Positions 27,843 through 37,546 of a DNA stretch of 64,000 bases are shown here, one piece after another. The translations under genes and the position numbers were made by a program. Source of the DNA: Chitinophagaceae bacterium (GTDB taxonomy: Bacteria > Bacteroidota > Bacteroidia > Chitinophagales > Chitinophagaceae); assembly GCA_019638475.1 (NCBI GenBank), contig JAHBTR010000004.1:124001-188000 (forward strand), read 5' to 3'. The notes under the pieces were generated by a model. It searched no databases. It was not told the DNA's origin and was given only the letters and a program-made list of their open reading frames with translations. How positions within the stretch are numbered: the stretch's first letter is position 1; each line of letters starts with the position of its first letter.

Positions 27843-29636
27843 TTAAGCATAAATTCTTTCAATAGCATCTTTATATTTTTCTAAAATTATTTTTCGTTTC
27901 AAACTCATTTTAGGTGTCATTTCTCCTGTTTCAATACTCCATTCTTTCGGTAACAATTCAAATTTTTTCACTTGCTCCACATGATTAAAATATTGATTAT
28001 ACTCTTCAATTATATTTTGATACATACTTAATACTTGTGGATTTGTAATAGCATCTTCATTGGTTGTAAATGGTATATTATTGCTATTCATCCAATCTTT
28101 TAGAGCAATAAATGAAGGAACAATTAAAGCACCTACAAATTTTCTTTCAGAACCTACAACAATTACTTGCTCTACAAAACGACTCTCTTTACATTTATTT
28201 TCTATTGGTTGTGGTGCAACATATTTGCCTCCACTTGTTTTAAATAATTCTTTTTTTCTGTCGGTAATTTTTAAATATTTATTATTAACCCAAACACCAA
28301 TATCGCCTGTATATAACCAGCCATCTTTTAAAACTTCTGCTGTTAAATCTGGTCGTTTATAATAGCCTTGCATTACTGTTGGTCCTTTCACCAAAATTTC
28401 GCCATCTTCTGCAAGTTTTACTTCCAATCCTTCTAACACAGGTCCTACAGTTCCATACATTGAGCCTTCTGGTTCTTTTCTGTTTACGCAAATTACTGGA
28501 CTATTTTCTGTAGGTCCATAACCTTCATAAACAGGAATACCAGCAGCATTAAATATTCTTAATAATTTTTCTTGACAAGCTGCACCACCAGTAATGATAA
28601 ACTGAACATTGTTTCCCAATGCTTCTCTCCACTTGCTGAAAACTAATTTTTTTGCAATAGCTAATTGTAGATTATATAAGAAGCCACCACTTTTTAAATT
28701 ATCGTATTTAGAAGCAAGTTTTACACTCCAGAAAAATAATTTTCTTTTTATACCTGTCAATTCACTTCCTTTTAGCATTATTTTTTCGTACACTTTTTCT
28801 AACAATCTTGGTACAGTTGTAAAACCATCTGGTTGTATTTCTTTTAAATTATCGCCAATAGTTTCTATACTTTCTGCATAATAAATACTAATAGCACTAA
28901 ACAAATAAATATAAGTAGCACATTTTTCAAAAATGTGATTAAGTGGTAAAAAACTAAGTATTTTTAATTGTGGAGCATCTTCAAAAGGGAAACTAATTTT
29001 TGATAAGTAAGCACAGCTCACAATATTTTCATGGCTTAATATTACACCTTTTGGAGTGCCTGTAGTGCCTGATGTATAAATGATTGTTGCAGTATGTGAA
29101 GTTGGAATTGATTTTTTAATTTCTTCTACTTTTGCTAAAGATGCTTCATCGGCTAACTCAATTACTTTTGTATAATTTTCAGCACCACTTACTTCATTAA
29201 AAGAATAAATATTTTTAACAGATGCTACATTTTTAGCTGCTGCTTTAGCTTTATGATATAATTCTTCATCACTTGCAAAAATGTATTTTACTTGAGCATC
29301 ATTTAAAATAAATTCTAACTCTATTGGGTTAGTAGTAGGATAAACAGGAACAAGAATTGCTCCAACTTGTTGTACAGCTAAATCTGTAAAAACCCACTCT
29401 GGTCTGTTATTACTGATGATAGCAATTTTATCGCTACCTTCTGCTGTACAATCATTGCATTGTACACCTAATTTTAATAACCCTGCTGAAAATTTATTGA
29501 CAATATCTGCAACTGTTGATGTACTATAATGAACCCAAGTGCCATTTTCTTTAGCATTGAGCATATCACTTTTAGGAAACTTTTTTTGCTGATACTCTAT
29601 AGCATCAAACAGCCTGTAATTAGGATATTTTTGCAT
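27843..29636 (-). CDS. Long-chain fatty acid-CoA ligase (AMP-forming)
   Basis: This 597-residue enzyme of the ANL superfamily shows the P-loop TIIYTSGTTGTPKGVILSH near residue 185, GYGPTENSPVICV, GWLYTGDIG and the hinge region ITDRKKELFKTSGGKYVAP with the final catalytic lysine. Length and N-terminal layout match FadD15-like long-chain ligases. It would activate fatty acids to acyl-CoA at the membrane. An AIM24 gene follows it directly. Confidence 0.92.
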   Translation of the reverse strand: MQKYPNYRLFDAIEYQQKKFPKSDMLNAKENGTWVHYSTSTVADIVNKFSAGLLKLGVQCNDCTAEGSDKIAIISNNRPEWVFTDLAVQQVGAILVPVYPTTNPIELEFILNDAQVKYIFASDEELYHKAKAAAKNVASVKNIYSFNEVSGAENYTKVIELADEASLAKVEEIKKSIPTSHTATIIYTSGTTGTPKGVILSHENIVSCAYLSKISFPFEDAPQLKILSFLPLNHIFEKCATYIYLFSAISIYYAESIETIGDNLKEIQPDGFTTVPRLLEKVYEKIMLKGSELTGIKRKLFFWSVKLASKYDNLKSGGFLYNLQLAIAKKLVFSKWREALGNNVQFIITGGAACQEKLLRIFNAAGIPVYEGYGPTENSPVICVNRKEPEGSMYGTVGPVLEGLEVKLAEDGEILVKGPTVMQGYYKRPDLTAEVLKDGWLYTGDIGVWVNNKYLKITDRKKELFKTSGGKYVAPQPIENKCKESRFVEQVIVVGSERKFVGALIVPSFIALKDWMNSNNIPFTTNEDAITNPQVLSMYQNIIEEYNQYFNHVEQVKKFELLPKEWSIETGEMTPKMSLKRKIILEKYKDAIERIYA

Positions 29637-29763
29637 ACGCTATATCTTTATTTAATAGGTGTAATATTAAAGTAAATTTGTGAAAAATAGGTAGTATTTT
29701 GAGAATAAATTTATTTTACCAGAAATATTACCAAGAGCAATATAGCTATTTTAAAAAAAGTAA

Positions 29764-30219
29764 TTAACTGCAAGCAATTTTATTTACTCTGTTTTCATGC
29801 CTGCCTCCTTCAAAATTAGTAGCTATAAAATTATCTGTCATTTCATAAACAAGTGCTAATGCTACAAACCTTGCAGGCATACAAATAATATTGGCGTTAT
29901 TATGTTGTCTAATAAGTTTTGCTACATCATTGTTCCAAGCCAAACCTGCTCTTATACCTTGATGTTTATTGGCTGTAATGCAAACACCATTGGCACTACC
30001 ACAAAATAAAATACCAAAACAAGTTTCGCCACTTTCTACACTTTTTGCAACTGCATGTGCATAGTCTGGATAATCTACAGAAGCTGTGGAGTGTGTTCCA
30101 AAATCTTTCGCTGTATATCCTTTTTGCTCTAAATAATTCTTTAAAGCATCTTTATATGCTACTCCTGCATGGTCGCAACCTATGGCTATGGGTTTTGTTA
30201 AATCAAAATTGTTTGTCAT
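29764..30219 (-). CDS. rpiB: Ribose-5-phosphate isomerase B
   Basis: This 151-residue RpiB/LacA-type isomerase of the pentose phosphate pathway starts with IAIGCDHAGVAYKDALKNYL. It has DFGTHSTASVDYPDYAHAVA and the active-site Cys in GILFCGSANGVCITANK, then RAGLAWN. Size is normal. It lies downstream of tatC across a 164-base low-complexity region. Confidence 0.95.
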   Translation of the reverse strand: MTNNFDLTKPIAIGCDHAGVAYKDALKNYLEQKGYTAKDFGTHSTASVDYPDYAHAVAKSVESGETCFGILFCGSANGVCITANKHQGIRAGLAWNNDVAKLIRQHNNANIICMPARFVALALVYEMTDNFIATNFEGGRHENRVNKIACS

Positions 30220-30225
30220 GATGAT

Positions 30226-30380
30226 TTGGTTAATGGTTAATAGTTTTAATAGTGTATGGCTTATGGTTCATAGCTAATAGCTTATAGTTCATAGTTGATG
30301 GTTATGGTTGATATTCCTTAACTCCCAATTCCCAATTCCCAATTCCTCAATCCCTAATTCCCCAATTACTTCTTACTAAT
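30226..30380. repeat. Low-complexity degenerate repeat region
   Basis: This holds two kinds of short degenerate repeat: units like TTATGGTTCATAG (about 30240-30300), then three near-identical units of CCAATTCCCAATTC type (about 30318-30375). It lies between rpiB and tatC and codes for nothing that I can see. Related CCATAGCCCATAG text occurs inside queE. Confidence 0.75.
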
Positions 30381-30383
30381 TCC

Positions 30384-31247
30384 TCAACTCCATTCTTCTA
30401 ACTCTTTTTGTTGTTCTTCTTTAAAAACTCTTGTTGATATAATAATACTTATTTCATATAAGAACCATAAAGGTATAAAAACCAGCATTTGACTCATCCA
30501 ATCAGGGCTGGGAGTTATAACTGCTGCTGCTATTAAAATAATGACTATAGCATATTTTCTTGTTCTTTTTAAAAAAGTAGGTGTAAGAATTCCCATTCTT
30601 GTTAAAACATAAGCTAATACAGGTAATTCAAAAGCAATACCACAGCCTAAAATTAAATTTACCAAATTATCAATGTAGTCATCTAAAGTTGGTCTTGTAA
30701 CCAACATGTGCTCTGTACCTAACTGAAAACCTGCTAAAAAATTAAACGTAAATGGACCTAATAAAAAGAAACCAAAAGCTGCACCAAGAAAAAAGAAAAA
30801 TGAAACCCAAAAAATTGCAAACCGAGTGTTTTTAATTTCTCTTTCATGTAATGCAGGTTTTACAAAACGCCAAAACTCCCAAAATATATAAGGAAATGCA
30901 ACTAAAAATCCTCCAACAAAAGCAATAGTTATACTGCTAATAAATTGACCTCCAAAAGTAGTTGTTTGCATAACAACCTCTACAGGAGGCATACATAAAG
31001 TATCACCTATTCTTAACCAATGACTTAATTTGCATAATGCTTTATAGCTAATAAAATTTGGATTAATTGGACCAGTAATAATATTATCAAAAAACCAATC
31101 TCTATAAATAAATATTACAATAGCAATAATTAAAATAGCTAAAATACTTCTGATGATATGAGAACGAAGTTCCTCTAAATGGTCAATAAATGTCATTTCA
31201 GAGTCATCTTCTTTTACTCTTTTTCTTCTATTAAGAAAACCTGTCAT
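30384..31247 (-). CDS. tatC: Sec-independent protein translocase TatC
   Basis: This receptor subunit of the twin-arginine translocase has six membrane segments. I start at the ATG at 31247 (287 residues); a TTG at 31259 is less likely. TatC motifs: MTFIDHLEELRSHIIRSI at the N terminus, FVGGFLVAFPYIFWEFWRFVKPALHERE with the conserved Glu and FxxPAL element, and the late PSPDWMSQMLVFIPLWFLYE. No tatA is adjacent. Confidence 0.95.
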   Translation of the reverse strand: MTGFLNRRKRVKEDDSEMTFIDHLEELRSHIIRSILAILIIAIVIFIYRDWFFDNIITGPINPNFISYKALCKLSHWLRIGDTLCMPPVEVVMQTTTFGGQFISSITIAFVGGFLVAFPYIFWEFWRFVKPALHEREIKNTRFAIFWVSFFFFLGAAFGFFLLGPFTFNFLAGFQLGTEHMLVTRPTLDDYIDNLVNLILGCGIAFELPVLAYVLTRMGILTPTFLKRTRKYAIVIILIAAAVITPSPDWMSQMLVFIPLWFLYEISIIISTRVFKEEQQKELEEWS

Positions 31248-31305
31248 GTACTTGTTCAAGTGCTTATTTTTAGTATGTAACTATTTGATAAAAGGGTTAT
31301 ATTTT

Positions 31306-32115
31306 TTATCTCTTTCCTTCTAAAAAACCCAAATGTTTTAGTATATCCATCAACATTTTTTTTCTTACAGAAACAATATCTGTATTGCTATCTCCTTCTA
31401 TATTTAATACAAAAATATAAGGATGTCTGTTTTCTTCTACCCAGCCTATTATCCAACCCAATCTTCTTCCATCTTCTTTTACTCCTAAGCCTGTTTTATA
31501 AGCTAAGGTATAGTTAGCATTTTTTTCCTGAATCATTACTCTTTTTACAATCTCTTGAGTTGTTTTATTAAAAGGAAGTTGGTCAAAATAAAGTTTTTTC
31601 ATTAATCCTAATTGTTCATCAGGTGTTATTTTCAAAGAATTATCTAACCAAAAACTATCTATATGGGTAGTAATTTTTTTAGTGCCATAACTTAAACTAT
31701 CTAACCATGTTTGCATGGTATCTTTTCCTATTCTTCTGGCTACTTCTTGATAGTATGGAAGAGAAGAAACTTTAAAAGCCTCTTCCATTGTTAAATCTTT
31801 ATTCCAATCTTCATTCCATCTTTTTACTCCATCCCATTTTATTATCATCTTTTCATTGGTAATAATACCTGTTTGAATACCTATTAATGAATTAACAATT
31901 TTAAAAGTAGAAGCTGGTAAGTAAGCAGAGTCTTTATATCTGTTAAGATTATAAATAGTAAAATCTCCTTTGCCATTATCAAATACAGCAAATGTGCCAT
32001 CTACATTATTTTCAGTAAAATATTTTTTAAGATTATTATCTTCAACTACATTGTTGGGAGAGCAGGCAACCATTGTCATAGAAAAAAATATTGCCGATAT
32101 AATCATTTTATACAT
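31306..32115 (-). CDS. Class D (OXA-type) beta-lactamase-like lipoprotein
   Basis: This 269-residue protein has a lipoprotein signal (TMVAC, Cys18). Class D serine-hydrolase motifs are S69-T-F-K72, K207-T-G209, WIIGW after it, FWLDNSLKITPDEQ, and the YQEVARRIG segment that follows the second motif. Two motifs deviate: the SxV box reads S-S-L (117-119) and YGN reads YGT. It would be anchored in the outer or inner membrane facing the periplasm, acting on beta-lactams or related peptidoglycan intermediates. Catalytic Ser and Lys are kept, so activity is plausible but unproven. It stands alone 46 bases from tatC. Confidence 0.85.
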   Translation of the reverse strand: MYKMIISAIFFSMTMVACSPNNVVEDNNLKKYFTENNVDGTFAVFDNGKGDFTIYNLNRYKDSAYLPASTFKIVNSLIGIQTGIITNEKMIIKWDGVKRWNEDWNKDLTMEEAFKVSSLPYYQEVARRIGKDTMQTWLDSLSYGTKKITTHIDSFWLDNSLKITPDEQLGLMKKLYFDQLPFNKTTQEIVKRVMIQEKNANYTLAYKTGLGVKEDGRRLGWIIGWVEENRHPYIFVLNIEGDSNTDIVSVRKKMLMDILKHLGFLEGKR

Positions 32116-32335
32116 GATAAATTAAAAATTTAAGTTGCGAATGTAGGTTATTTATTAAGGTAAATAATCAATATTTTGCTAATAGTAACAATTTCTAATG
32201 AACTTTATAGTATTGTAAATATTCTGTTATTAACTTTCTTTAGTAAAGAGATATTTAGCTTTTATGGTTATAACAAATTCATTAAATATACTTAACATAA
32301 ATCAGCAATACAAAAAAGTAAAAATAAGAAACGAA

Positions 32336-32372
32336 TTGGACAAATCAGGAATCCAATTCCTGATTTGTCCAA
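32336..32372. terminator. 37-nt hairpin downstream of AAA_14 gene
   Basis: A perfect 17-bp stem with a 3-nt loop (CCA) lies 12 bases past the ATPase stop. On the minus strand a T-rich stretch (TTCGTTTCTTA) follows, so it can end transcription of that gene. It is the exact reverse complement of the hairpin at 33565-33601. Confidence 0.75.
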
Positions 32373-32384
32373 ATTATTAAGCAA

Positions 32385-33539
32385 CTATTGAATAAATTCT
32401 TTCCACGAAATAATAGTTGTTTTGTTACTACGAGCTTGTTTACCTTTTCCATTGAATACTACTATTTTATTCAACTTTCCTTTGGTAATACTATCAAAAT
32501 AATTCATGCCTTTAAAATAATCTGTATTAATAGTTTCTCCTGCTTTTAACTCAATAGCAGTAAGTTTACCTGCATTGTCTATAACTACATCAATTTCATT
32601 TCCTGTTTTATCTCTCCAATAATACAAGTTATCGGGTAAGCCTTTATTCATTCTATGTTTTAATAAGTCGGTAACTATCATATTTTCAAATAATGCACCT
32701 TTAGCAGCATGTGAATTTAATTGGCTGTATTTTTCAATGCCTAATAAACTACAAGCCAAACCAGTATCATAAAAATATAGCTTAGGAGATTTTATAACAC
32801 GTTTATTAAAATTTTCGTAATAAGGTTTTAGTAAATACACAATAAAACTACTTTGTAAAATACTTAACCAACTGTTGATGGTTTTTGCATCTACACCTGC
32901 ATCATTTCCTAAAGAAGTCATATTAAGCATTTGTCCTGTACGACCAGCACACAAACGTAAAAAACGCAAGAACAAACCCATATTAGAAATATTTTTCAGT
33001 TGCCTTACATCTCTTTCCAAATAAGTGTTTATGTAATTAGGATACCAGTCTAAAGGAGTTATTTTTCCTGCATACAATTCTGGATAACCCCCTTTAAAAG
33101 CTGGTGCAGCAAAAGTTTCAGGTAATTTTTTATAACTATTAATTTCTGCTAAACTTAATGGTAATAATTGTAAGTAACCAATACGTCCTGCTAATGTTTG
33201 ACTAATATTTTCTTGTAATAAAAAGTTATTAGACCCTGTTAAAATAAACAATCCTTTCTTTTTTGTTTCATCTAATATTTGTTGCAGGTAGCTGAAAAGA
33301 TGTGGAGCTTTTTGTACTTCATCTAATATAGCACCATTAGGAAATTGATTTAAAAAACCACGTGGGTCTGTTTTACTAAATTCCCACACATCTGGGTTTT
33401 CTAAACTGATATATGGTTTGTTAGGAAATACTAAACGACATAGCGTTGTTTTTCCACTTTGACGAGGACCAACAACTGCTACTGCTCTGAATGTAGCACC
33501 TAATTTTTTAAGTCTTGTTGTAGCAATACGAGGTATCAT
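32385..33539 (-). CDS. AAA_14/DUF4143 ATPase, hairpin-flanked
   Basis: This 384-residue ATPase has Walker A GPRQSGKTTL at residues 24-33, a Walker B-like GAILDEVQKAPHLF near residue 70 and sensor-like FILTGSNNFLL. A C-terminal DUF4143 domain (about 170-370) contains YYWRDKTGNEIDVVID and AIELKAGE, acidic residues arranged like a PD-(D/E)xK fold. These proteins are frequent, patchily distributed, and of unknown role. The gene lies alone between two identical palindromic hairpins in opposite orientation. The downstream hairpin may be its terminator; the upstream one follows kbl. Confidence 0.9.
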   Translation of the reverse strand: MIPRIATTRLKKLGATFRAVAVVGPRQSGKTTLCRLVFPNKPYISLENPDVWEFSKTDPRGFLNQFPNGAILDEVQKAPHLFSYLQQILDETKKKGLFILTGSNNFLLQENISQTLAGRIGYLQLLPLSLAEINSYKKLPETFAAPAFKGGYPELYAGKITPLDWYPNYINTYLERDVRQLKNISNMGLFLRFLRLCAGRTGQMLNMTSLGNDAGVDAKTINSWLSILQSSFIVYLLKPYYENFNKRVIKSPKLYFYDTGLACSLLGIEKYSQLNSHAAKGALFENMIVTDLLKHRMNKGLPDNLYYWRDKTGNEIDVVIDNAGKLTAIELKAGETINTDYFKGMNYFDSITKGKLNKIVVFNGKGKQARSNKTTIISWKEFIQ

Positions 33540-33564
33540 AATACCACAAAGATAGGAAAATTAT

Positions 33565-33601
33565 TTGGACAAATCAGGAATTGGATTCCTGATTTGTCCA
33601 A
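33565..33601. terminator. 37-nt hairpin between kbl and AAA_14 gene
   Basis: A perfect 17-bp stem (19 bp with the outer AT pairs) with loop TGG; it is the exact reverse complement of 32336-32372. It lies 33 bases past the kbl stop and 26 bases ahead of the ATPase start, so it may end kbl transcription. Confidence 0.7.
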
Positions 33602-33633
33602 ATTTACGTTTAAAATATACTAAAATTTATAAA

Positions 33634-34824
33634 TTACGATTTTAAAACACCCAATTCTTTACCAACTTTTGTAAATGCTGCAATAGCTTTATCTAAATGA
33701 TGTTGTTCATGTGCTGCACTTAATTGTACACGAATACGAGCCAAACCTTTTGCAACAACAGGATAAAAGAAACCTATAACATAAATACCTTCATCTAATA
33801 ATTTAGCTGCAAAATTTTGTGCTACTACTGCATCGTACAACATAATTGGTACAATAGGATGGTCGCCTTGCTTTATATCAAATCCTGCTTCTGTTATTTT
33901 TGTTCTGAAATATTTGGTATTATATTCCAACTTATCTCTTAGCTCTGTGGTTTCTGTAAGCATATCTAATACTGCAATACTTGCTCCTACAATACTTGGA
34001 GCAACTGTATTAGAAAATAAATAAGGACGAGAACGCTGCCTTAGCATTTCTATCACTTCTTTTTTACCACTTGTAAAACCACCACTTGCACCACCTAAGG
34101 CTTTACCTAAAGTACCTGTAATAATATCTATTCTTCCCATTACATTTCTATACTCATGAGTGCCACGCCCTGTTTTTCCAAGAAACCCAGATGAATGACA
34201 TTCATCAATCATTACAATAGCATCATATTTATCTGCTAAGTCGCAAATTTTATCTAATTGTGCAATAGTGCCATCCATGCTAAAACTGCCATCAGTTACA
34301 ATAATTCTGCTTCTTAAATTTTGTGTTTCTTTTAATTTATTTTCTAAATCTTCCATATTATTATGTTCGTATCTGTAACGTTGTGCCTTACATAAACGAA
34401 CACCATCAATAATACTTGCATGGTTAAGAGCATCGCTAATAATAGCATCTTGCTCATTAAATAAAGGTTCAAATACACCACCATTAGCATCAAAAGCTGC
34501 TGCATATAAAATGGTATCGTCTGTGCCAAGAAACTGTGCTATTTTTTGTTCTAACTCTTTATGAATATCTTGTGTACCACAAATAAAACGTACACTGCTC
34601 ATACCATAGCCATGACTTTCTATGGCTTTGTGTGCAGCTTCAATAACTTTTGGGTGAGATGATAAACCTAAGTAATTATTGGCACAAAAATTCAAAACAG
34701 TTTTTCCGTTTACAACTATTTCTGCACCTTGTTCACTGGTAATAATTCTTTCTTTTTTGAATAAACCAGCAGCTTCTATTTCTGCTAATTCGGTTTTTAT
34801 TCTTTCAGCAAATTTCGTATTCAT
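33634..34824 (-). CDS. kbl: Glycine C-acetyltransferase (2-amino-3-ketobutyrate CoA ligase)
   Basis: This PLP enzyme of threonine breakdown joins or cleaves glycine and acetyl-CoA. I start at ATG 34824 (396 residues, close to the usual 398); the TTG at 34836 is less likely. Motifs: VLNFCANNYLGLSSHPKV, YGMSSVRFICGTQDIHKELE, DECHSSGFLGKTGRGTHE and the PLP lysine in TGTLGKALGGASGGF. No threonine dehydrogenase gene is adjacent. Confidence 0.95.
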   Translation of the reverse strand: MNTKFAERIKTELAEIEAAGLFKKERIITSEQGAEIVVNGKTVLNFCANNYLGLSSHPKVIEAAHKAIESHGYGMSSVRFICGTQDIHKELEQKIAQFLGTDDTILYAAAFDANGGVFEPLFNEQDAIISDALNHASIIDGVRLCKAQRYRYEHNNMEDLENKLKETQNLRSRIIVTDGSFSMDGTIAQLDKICDLADKYDAIVMIDECHSSGFLGKTGRGTHEYRNVMGRIDIITGTLGKALGGASGGFTSGKKEVIEMLRQRSRPYLFSNTVAPSIVGASIAVLDMLTETTELRDKLEYNTKYFRTKITEAGFDIKQGDHPIVPIMLYDAVVAQNFAAKLLDEGIYVIGFFYPVVAKGLARIRVQLSAAHEQHHLDKAIAAFTKVGKELGVLKS

Positions 34825-34990
34825 GGTATTAAGCAATTTTTAGAAAAGCAAAGATAAGGTTGGTTAAGATAGTTGTTAGTATTTATATAGGAAGGTTATG
34901 GAATACCTCAATCATCACTTACTTCTTTCAATTCATAACAATTCTTTATCAATAAAATTGCTCTAATGCAGCATTAATAGGCGTTTACAT

Positions 34991-36538
34991 TTATCCTGCC
35001 CAACCTTCTCTATCTAAACTTCTGTATTGTATGGCTTCTGCTATGTGTTCAGCTTTTATATCATTGCTTGCTGCCAAATCTGCAATAGTTCTGGCTACTT
35101 TTAAAATTCTGTCATAAGCTCTGGCACTAAGGCTTAATTTTTCCATAGCTCTTTTTAAAAGTGTTTCACTAACTGCATCTAATACACAAATTTCTCTAAG
35201 CATTTTACTACTTATTTGTGCATTGGCATAAATACCTTCATTGTTTTTATAACGATTGGCTTGTATAGCTCTTGCAGCTATTACTCTTTCTCTAATTTTT
35301 TCTGATCCTTCTGGTTGTACAATATTGTTGCTCAATTCTGCAAAAGGCACAGGTGTTACTTCTACATGCAGGTCAATTCTATCTAATAAAGGGCCACTTA
35401 TTTTATTCAAATATTTTTGCACTGCACCCGATGGACAAGTACATTCTTTTTCAGGATGATTATAAAAACCACAAGGACAAGGGTTCATGCTGGCTATCAG
35501 CATAAAATTTGCAGGAAAATCTATAGCTACTTTTGCCCTTGAAATAGTTACCCTTCTTTCTTCCATAGGTTGCCTCATTACTTCTAAAACGGTTCTTTTA
35601 AATTCGGGCAATTCATCTAAAAATAAAACGCCATTATGAGCCAAAGAAATTTCTCCTGGTTGAGGTATTCCACCACCACCTACCAATGCTACATCACTTA
35701 TAGTATGGTGTGGGCTTCTAAAAGGTCTTTTAGAAATGAGAGAACTATTGACAGGCAGCTTTCCTGCCACACTATGTATTTTGGTTGTTTCTAATGCTTC
35801 TTGCAAACTGAGGGGTGGTAAAATAGTGGGCAATCTTTTTGCAAGCATTGTTTTACCCGCACCTGGCGGTCCTATTAAAATAGCATTATGCCCACCTGCT
35901 GCTGCAATTTCTAAAGCACGTTTTATATTTTCTTGTCCTTTTACATCATTAAAATCAAATTCAAATTCATATTGGGCATTAAAAAATTCTTCTCTTGTAT
36001 TAACTATAATAGGCTGCAAAGAATTTTCATCTTTAAAAAATTGTACTACTTCATTAATATGTTCTACACCATACACTAATAAATTATTCACCATACCTGC
36101 TTCTCTTGCATTTGCTTTAGGCACTATTAAACCTTTAAAACCTTCTTTTCTGGCTTGTATAGCTATTGGCAAAGCTCCTTTTATGGGCTGAATAGTTCCA
36201 TCTAAACTAAGCTCTCCCATAATGATATAATCTTTTAATCTTTCAGGTTGTGCAAGTTGCTCACTTGAGCCTAAAATACCCATAGCCATTGTTAAATCAA
36301 ATGCACTACCTGTTTTTTTAATATCGGCAGGAGCAAGGTTTATAACAATTTTTGTTCTTGGGAAATGCAAACCATTGGTTTTAATGGCAGCTTCCATTCT
36401 TTGAATACTTTCTTTTACAGCATTATCTGGTAAGCCTACAATATAGTACTTCAAATCTCCATTACTTATATTTACTTCTATGGTTATAGATATGGCTTCT
36501 ACACCATAAACAGCACTGCCAAAGGTTTTTACAAGCAT
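34991..36538 (-). CDS. YifB/ComM family Mg chelatase-like AAA ATPase
   Basis: This 515-residue protein has the N-terminal Lon-protease-like ChlI domain (KTFGSAVYGVEAISITIEVN), the AAA core with GPPGAGKTMLAKRLP (Walker A, near residue 213) and ISLAHNGVLFLDELPEF (Walker B). A Cys cluster MNPCPCGFYNHPEKECTC precedes the C-terminal lid. ComM proteins act as branch-migration helicases in natural transformation. dprA lies about 4 kb away in this window, consistent with, but not proof of, DNA uptake ability. Confidence 0.94.
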   Translation of the reverse strand: MLVKTFGSAVYGVEAISITIEVNISNGDLKYYIVGLPDNAVKESIQRMEAAIKTNGLHFPRTKIVINLAPADIKKTGSAFDLTMAMGILGSSEQLAQPERLKDYIIMGELSLDGTIQPIKGALPIAIQARKEGFKGLIVPKANAREAGMVNNLLVYGVEHINEVVQFFKDENSLQPIIVNTREEFFNAQYEFEFDFNDVKGQENIKRALEIAAAGGHNAILIGPPGAGKTMLAKRLPTILPPLSLQEALETTKIHSVAGKLPVNSSLISKRPFRSPHHTISDVALVGGGGIPQPGEISLAHNGVLFLDELPEFKRTVLEVMRQPMEERRVTISRAKVAIDFPANFMLIASMNPCPCGFYNHPEKECTCPSGAVQKYLNKISGPLLDRIDLHVEVTPVPFAELSNNIVQPEGSEKIRERVIAARAIQANRYKNNEGIYANAQISSKMLREICVLDAVSETLLKRAMEKLSLSARAYDRILKVARTIADLAASNDIKAEHIAEAIQYRSLDREGWAG

Positions 36539-36655
36539 TATTCGTTCTTTATTTTTTCAAAAATAATCAACAATTTTTGTTAAAACTATATGTAATATTA
36601 AAGAAAATAATACATCTATCAGTAAGTTTTATCTTTATGCTTTCATTACACCCAT

Positions 36656-36663
36656 TAACTTTG
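36656..36663 (+). promoter_or_regulatory. -7 box TAACTTTG directly ahead of folD
   Basis: TAACTTTG is a perfect TAnnTTTG and ends four bases before the folD ATG (36668), suggesting a leaderless or nearly leaderless mRNA. Confidence 0.5.
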
Positions 36664-36667
36664 CAGC

Positions 36668-37546
36668 ATGATTTTGTTAGATGGAAAAGTTGCTTCAGCA
36701 AGTGTAAAAGAAAAATTAAAGACGGAAGTTGCCAAAATTATCAGCAATAAACAACGTGTACCACACTTAGCTGCTATTTTAGTGGGTAACAATGGTGCCA
36801 GTGAAACTTATGTTGCCAGCAAAGTAAAAAATTGTAAAGAAGTAGGTTTTCAATCTACTTTAATAAGGTTTGATAATACTGTAACAGAAAATGTTTTATT
36901 AAATAAAATAGAAGCATTAAATAATGATGAAAGTATTGATGGTATTTTAGTACAACTTCCTTTACCCAAACATATACAAGAATCTACAGTAATACAAGCC
37001 ATCCATCCTGAAAAAGATGTAGATGGATTTCATCCTATAAATGCAGGAAAATTAGTACAAGGGTTGCCAACCATTATACCTGCTACTCCTTATGGTATCA
37101 TGCTTTTGTTAGAATATTATAACATCAGCACCAAAGGAAAACATGCTATCATAATTGGTAGGAGCAATATTGTAGGCAGACCAATGAGCATTTTATTAAG
37201 CAGCAATTTGTTATATGGAAATTGTACTGTAACACTTTGCCACAGCCATACAACCAATTTGAAAGAACTTTGTTTGCAAGCAGATATTGTTGTAGCTGCA
37301 TTGGGCAAACCAGCATTTGTAACAGCCGATATGGTAAAACAAAATGCTGTTGTAATAGATGTGGGTATTACAAGAGTAGATGATGCCACAAGTAAAAAAG
37401 GCTTTAAACTAAAAGGCGATGTATTGTTTGATGAAGTAAGTAAAAAAGCAAGTGCTATAACACCTGTGCCTGGTGGTGTAGGGTTAATGACCATAGCAGG
37501 ATTACTAAAAAATACGTTAGCAGTATATCAAAAGAAAATGAGATGA
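36668..37546 (+). CDS. folD: Methylenetetrahydrofolate dehydrogenase/cyclohydrolase FolD
   Basis: This 292-residue bifunctional enzyme of one-carbon metabolism has AAILVGNNGASETYVASKVKNC with the active-site Tyr/Lys, DGILVQLPLPKHI, HPEKDVDGFHPINAGKL, IIGRSNIVGRPMSILL (NADP site) and ITPVPGGVGLMTIAGLL. Length is typical. Its end overlaps the queE start (ATGA-type overlap), so the two are coupled. Confidence 0.97.
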   Translation: MILLDGKVASASVKEKLKTEVAKIISNKQRVPHLAAILVGNNGASETYVASKVKNCKEVGFQSTLIRFDNTVTENVLLNKIEALNNDESIDGILVQLPLPKHIQESTVIQAIHPEKDVDGFHPINAGKLVQGLPTIIPATPYGIMLLLEYYNISTKGKHAIIIGRSNIVGRPMSILLSSNLLYGNCTVTLCHSHTTNLKELCLQADIVVAALGKPAFVTADMVKQNAVVIDVGITRVDDATSKKGFKLKGDVLFDEVSKKASAITPVPGGVGLMTIAGLLKNTLAVYQKKMR

